Of a DNA stretch of 5,549 bases, positions 5,268-5,549 are shown piece after piece. The stretch covers positions 1 to 5,549 of the forward strand of contig CAUJGI010000688.1 in the NCBI GenBank assembly GCA_963169155.1. Direction: 5' to 3'. This DNA comes from Chloroflexota bacterium (GTDB lineage: Bacteria; Chloroflexota; Anaerolineae; Promineifilales; Promineifilaceae). The notes beneath the pieces are model-generated. The model was given only the letters and a program-made list of their open reading frames with translations, did not search any database and was not told where the DNA came from. How positions within the stretch are numbered: the stretch's first letter is position 1; every line of letters begins with the position of its first letter. A program made the translations under genes and the position numbers.

Positions 5268-5549
5268 CTAAGGAATGCAGGGAGGTGGGATGTTTTGCAC
5301 TTGCCAACTTGTTAGAATTTGCCTGGACTCAAAGAGCTGCAATGCCAGGTTCTCTCCTACGTAACGATAGTGCCATGGCTCGTATTTTATACCAGTAATG
5401 TCGTAAGTATCGGCCGGGTAACTTAAAGTAAAGCCATACAGATGAGCATTGTTAGAAAGCCAAATACCTTCCGCAGTATTAGCAAAATCAACATGGAACA
5501 GATGATCGATGGCTGGTGAACCAAAGTCAACCGTTGTGCCCAGCTGGTG
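5268..5549 (-). CDS. VanY-type D-alanyl-D-alanine carboxypeptidase, C-terminal part (N-terminus off window)
   Basis: The last 93 codons of a peptidase family M15B protein, entering from the right edge and ending at TAG 5268-5270. The first visible residue is the His of HQLGTTVDFG, matching the SxHxxGxAxD zinc motif (His1 and Asp8 of the fragment). Further on are GIWLSNNAHLYGFTLSYP (29-45), then the C-terminal signature ITGIKYEPWHYRYVG (51-65), which supplies the catalytic Glu57 and third zinc ligand His60. These enzymes trim the terminal D-Ala from peptidoglycan precursors or stem peptides, usually outside the membrane. All visible active-site residues are present. The piece is about 46% G+C by hand count, against about 63% in a sampled 60-base stretch of the kinase gene, and it has no ACGGCCGT copy. 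Nothing here supports a vancomycin-resistance cluster; chromosomal copies for cell-wall upkeep are common. Confidence 0.9.
   Translation of the reverse strand, partial: HQLGTTVDFGSPAIDHLFHVDFANTAEGIWLSNNAHLYGFTLSYPADTYDITGIKYEPWHYRYVGENLALQLFESRQILTSWQVQNIPPPCIP

Noticed and set aside
5268..5549. Vancomycin-resistance (van) cluster
   Set aside because: Only a VanY-type carboxypeptidase fragment is visible; no VanH, VanA/B ligase or VanX is present, and chromosomal VanY-like enzymes are common.

Overview
The window reads as a chromosomal stretch of an environmental bacterium, most likely a Chloroflexota member of the Anaerolineae/Caldilineae type. This is an inference from gene style: a lipoprotein with a Thr/Pro-rich linker, a YGYTISYP-type domain and SPDG-type propeller repeats; a soluble GAF-GAF histidine kinase with an HELRVPMTSIKGY H-box; and a small conserved dimeric-barrel-like protein. 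No rRNA or other taxonomic marker is present. All confident genes lie on the minus strand.

From right to left, in the direction of transcription: (1) the C-terminal 93 codons of a VanY-type D-Ala-D-Ala carboxypeptidase (5268-5549), cut by the right edge exactly at its first visible zinc-ligand histidine; (2) a 385-bp region (4883-5267) holding a short plus-strand ORF (5120-5257) that looks like the 5' stump of a broken gene; (3) a 589-aa cytoplasmic sensor histidine kinase (3113-4882); (4) a 106-aa small conserved protein (2670-2990); (5) a 200-aa protein with two membrane helices and a PH-like domain (1980-2582); (6) a large secreted lipoprotein (1-1794) that runs off the left edge after 598 codons.

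The genes do not form an obvious pathway. The gaps between the minus-strand genes (385, 122, 87 and 185 bp) argue against one tight operon. The kinase has no response regulator beside it. Cell-envelope themes recur (lipoprotein, membrane protein, peptidoglycan carboxypeptidase), but a functional link is only a guess.

The most unusual content is repetitive DNA. The palindromic octamer ACGGCCGT occurs 14 times in 5.5 kb, in all three reading frames and between genes, often as GGAACGGCCGT in the plus-strand reading. In addition, two intergenic spacers, each directly after a minus-strand stop codon, carry hairpins built from 7- or 8-bp units that run in one orientation on the left arm and in reverse complement on the right arm. 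The units differ but the architecture is the same. I see no rRNA, tRNA, CRISPR array, transposase or convincing defence system.
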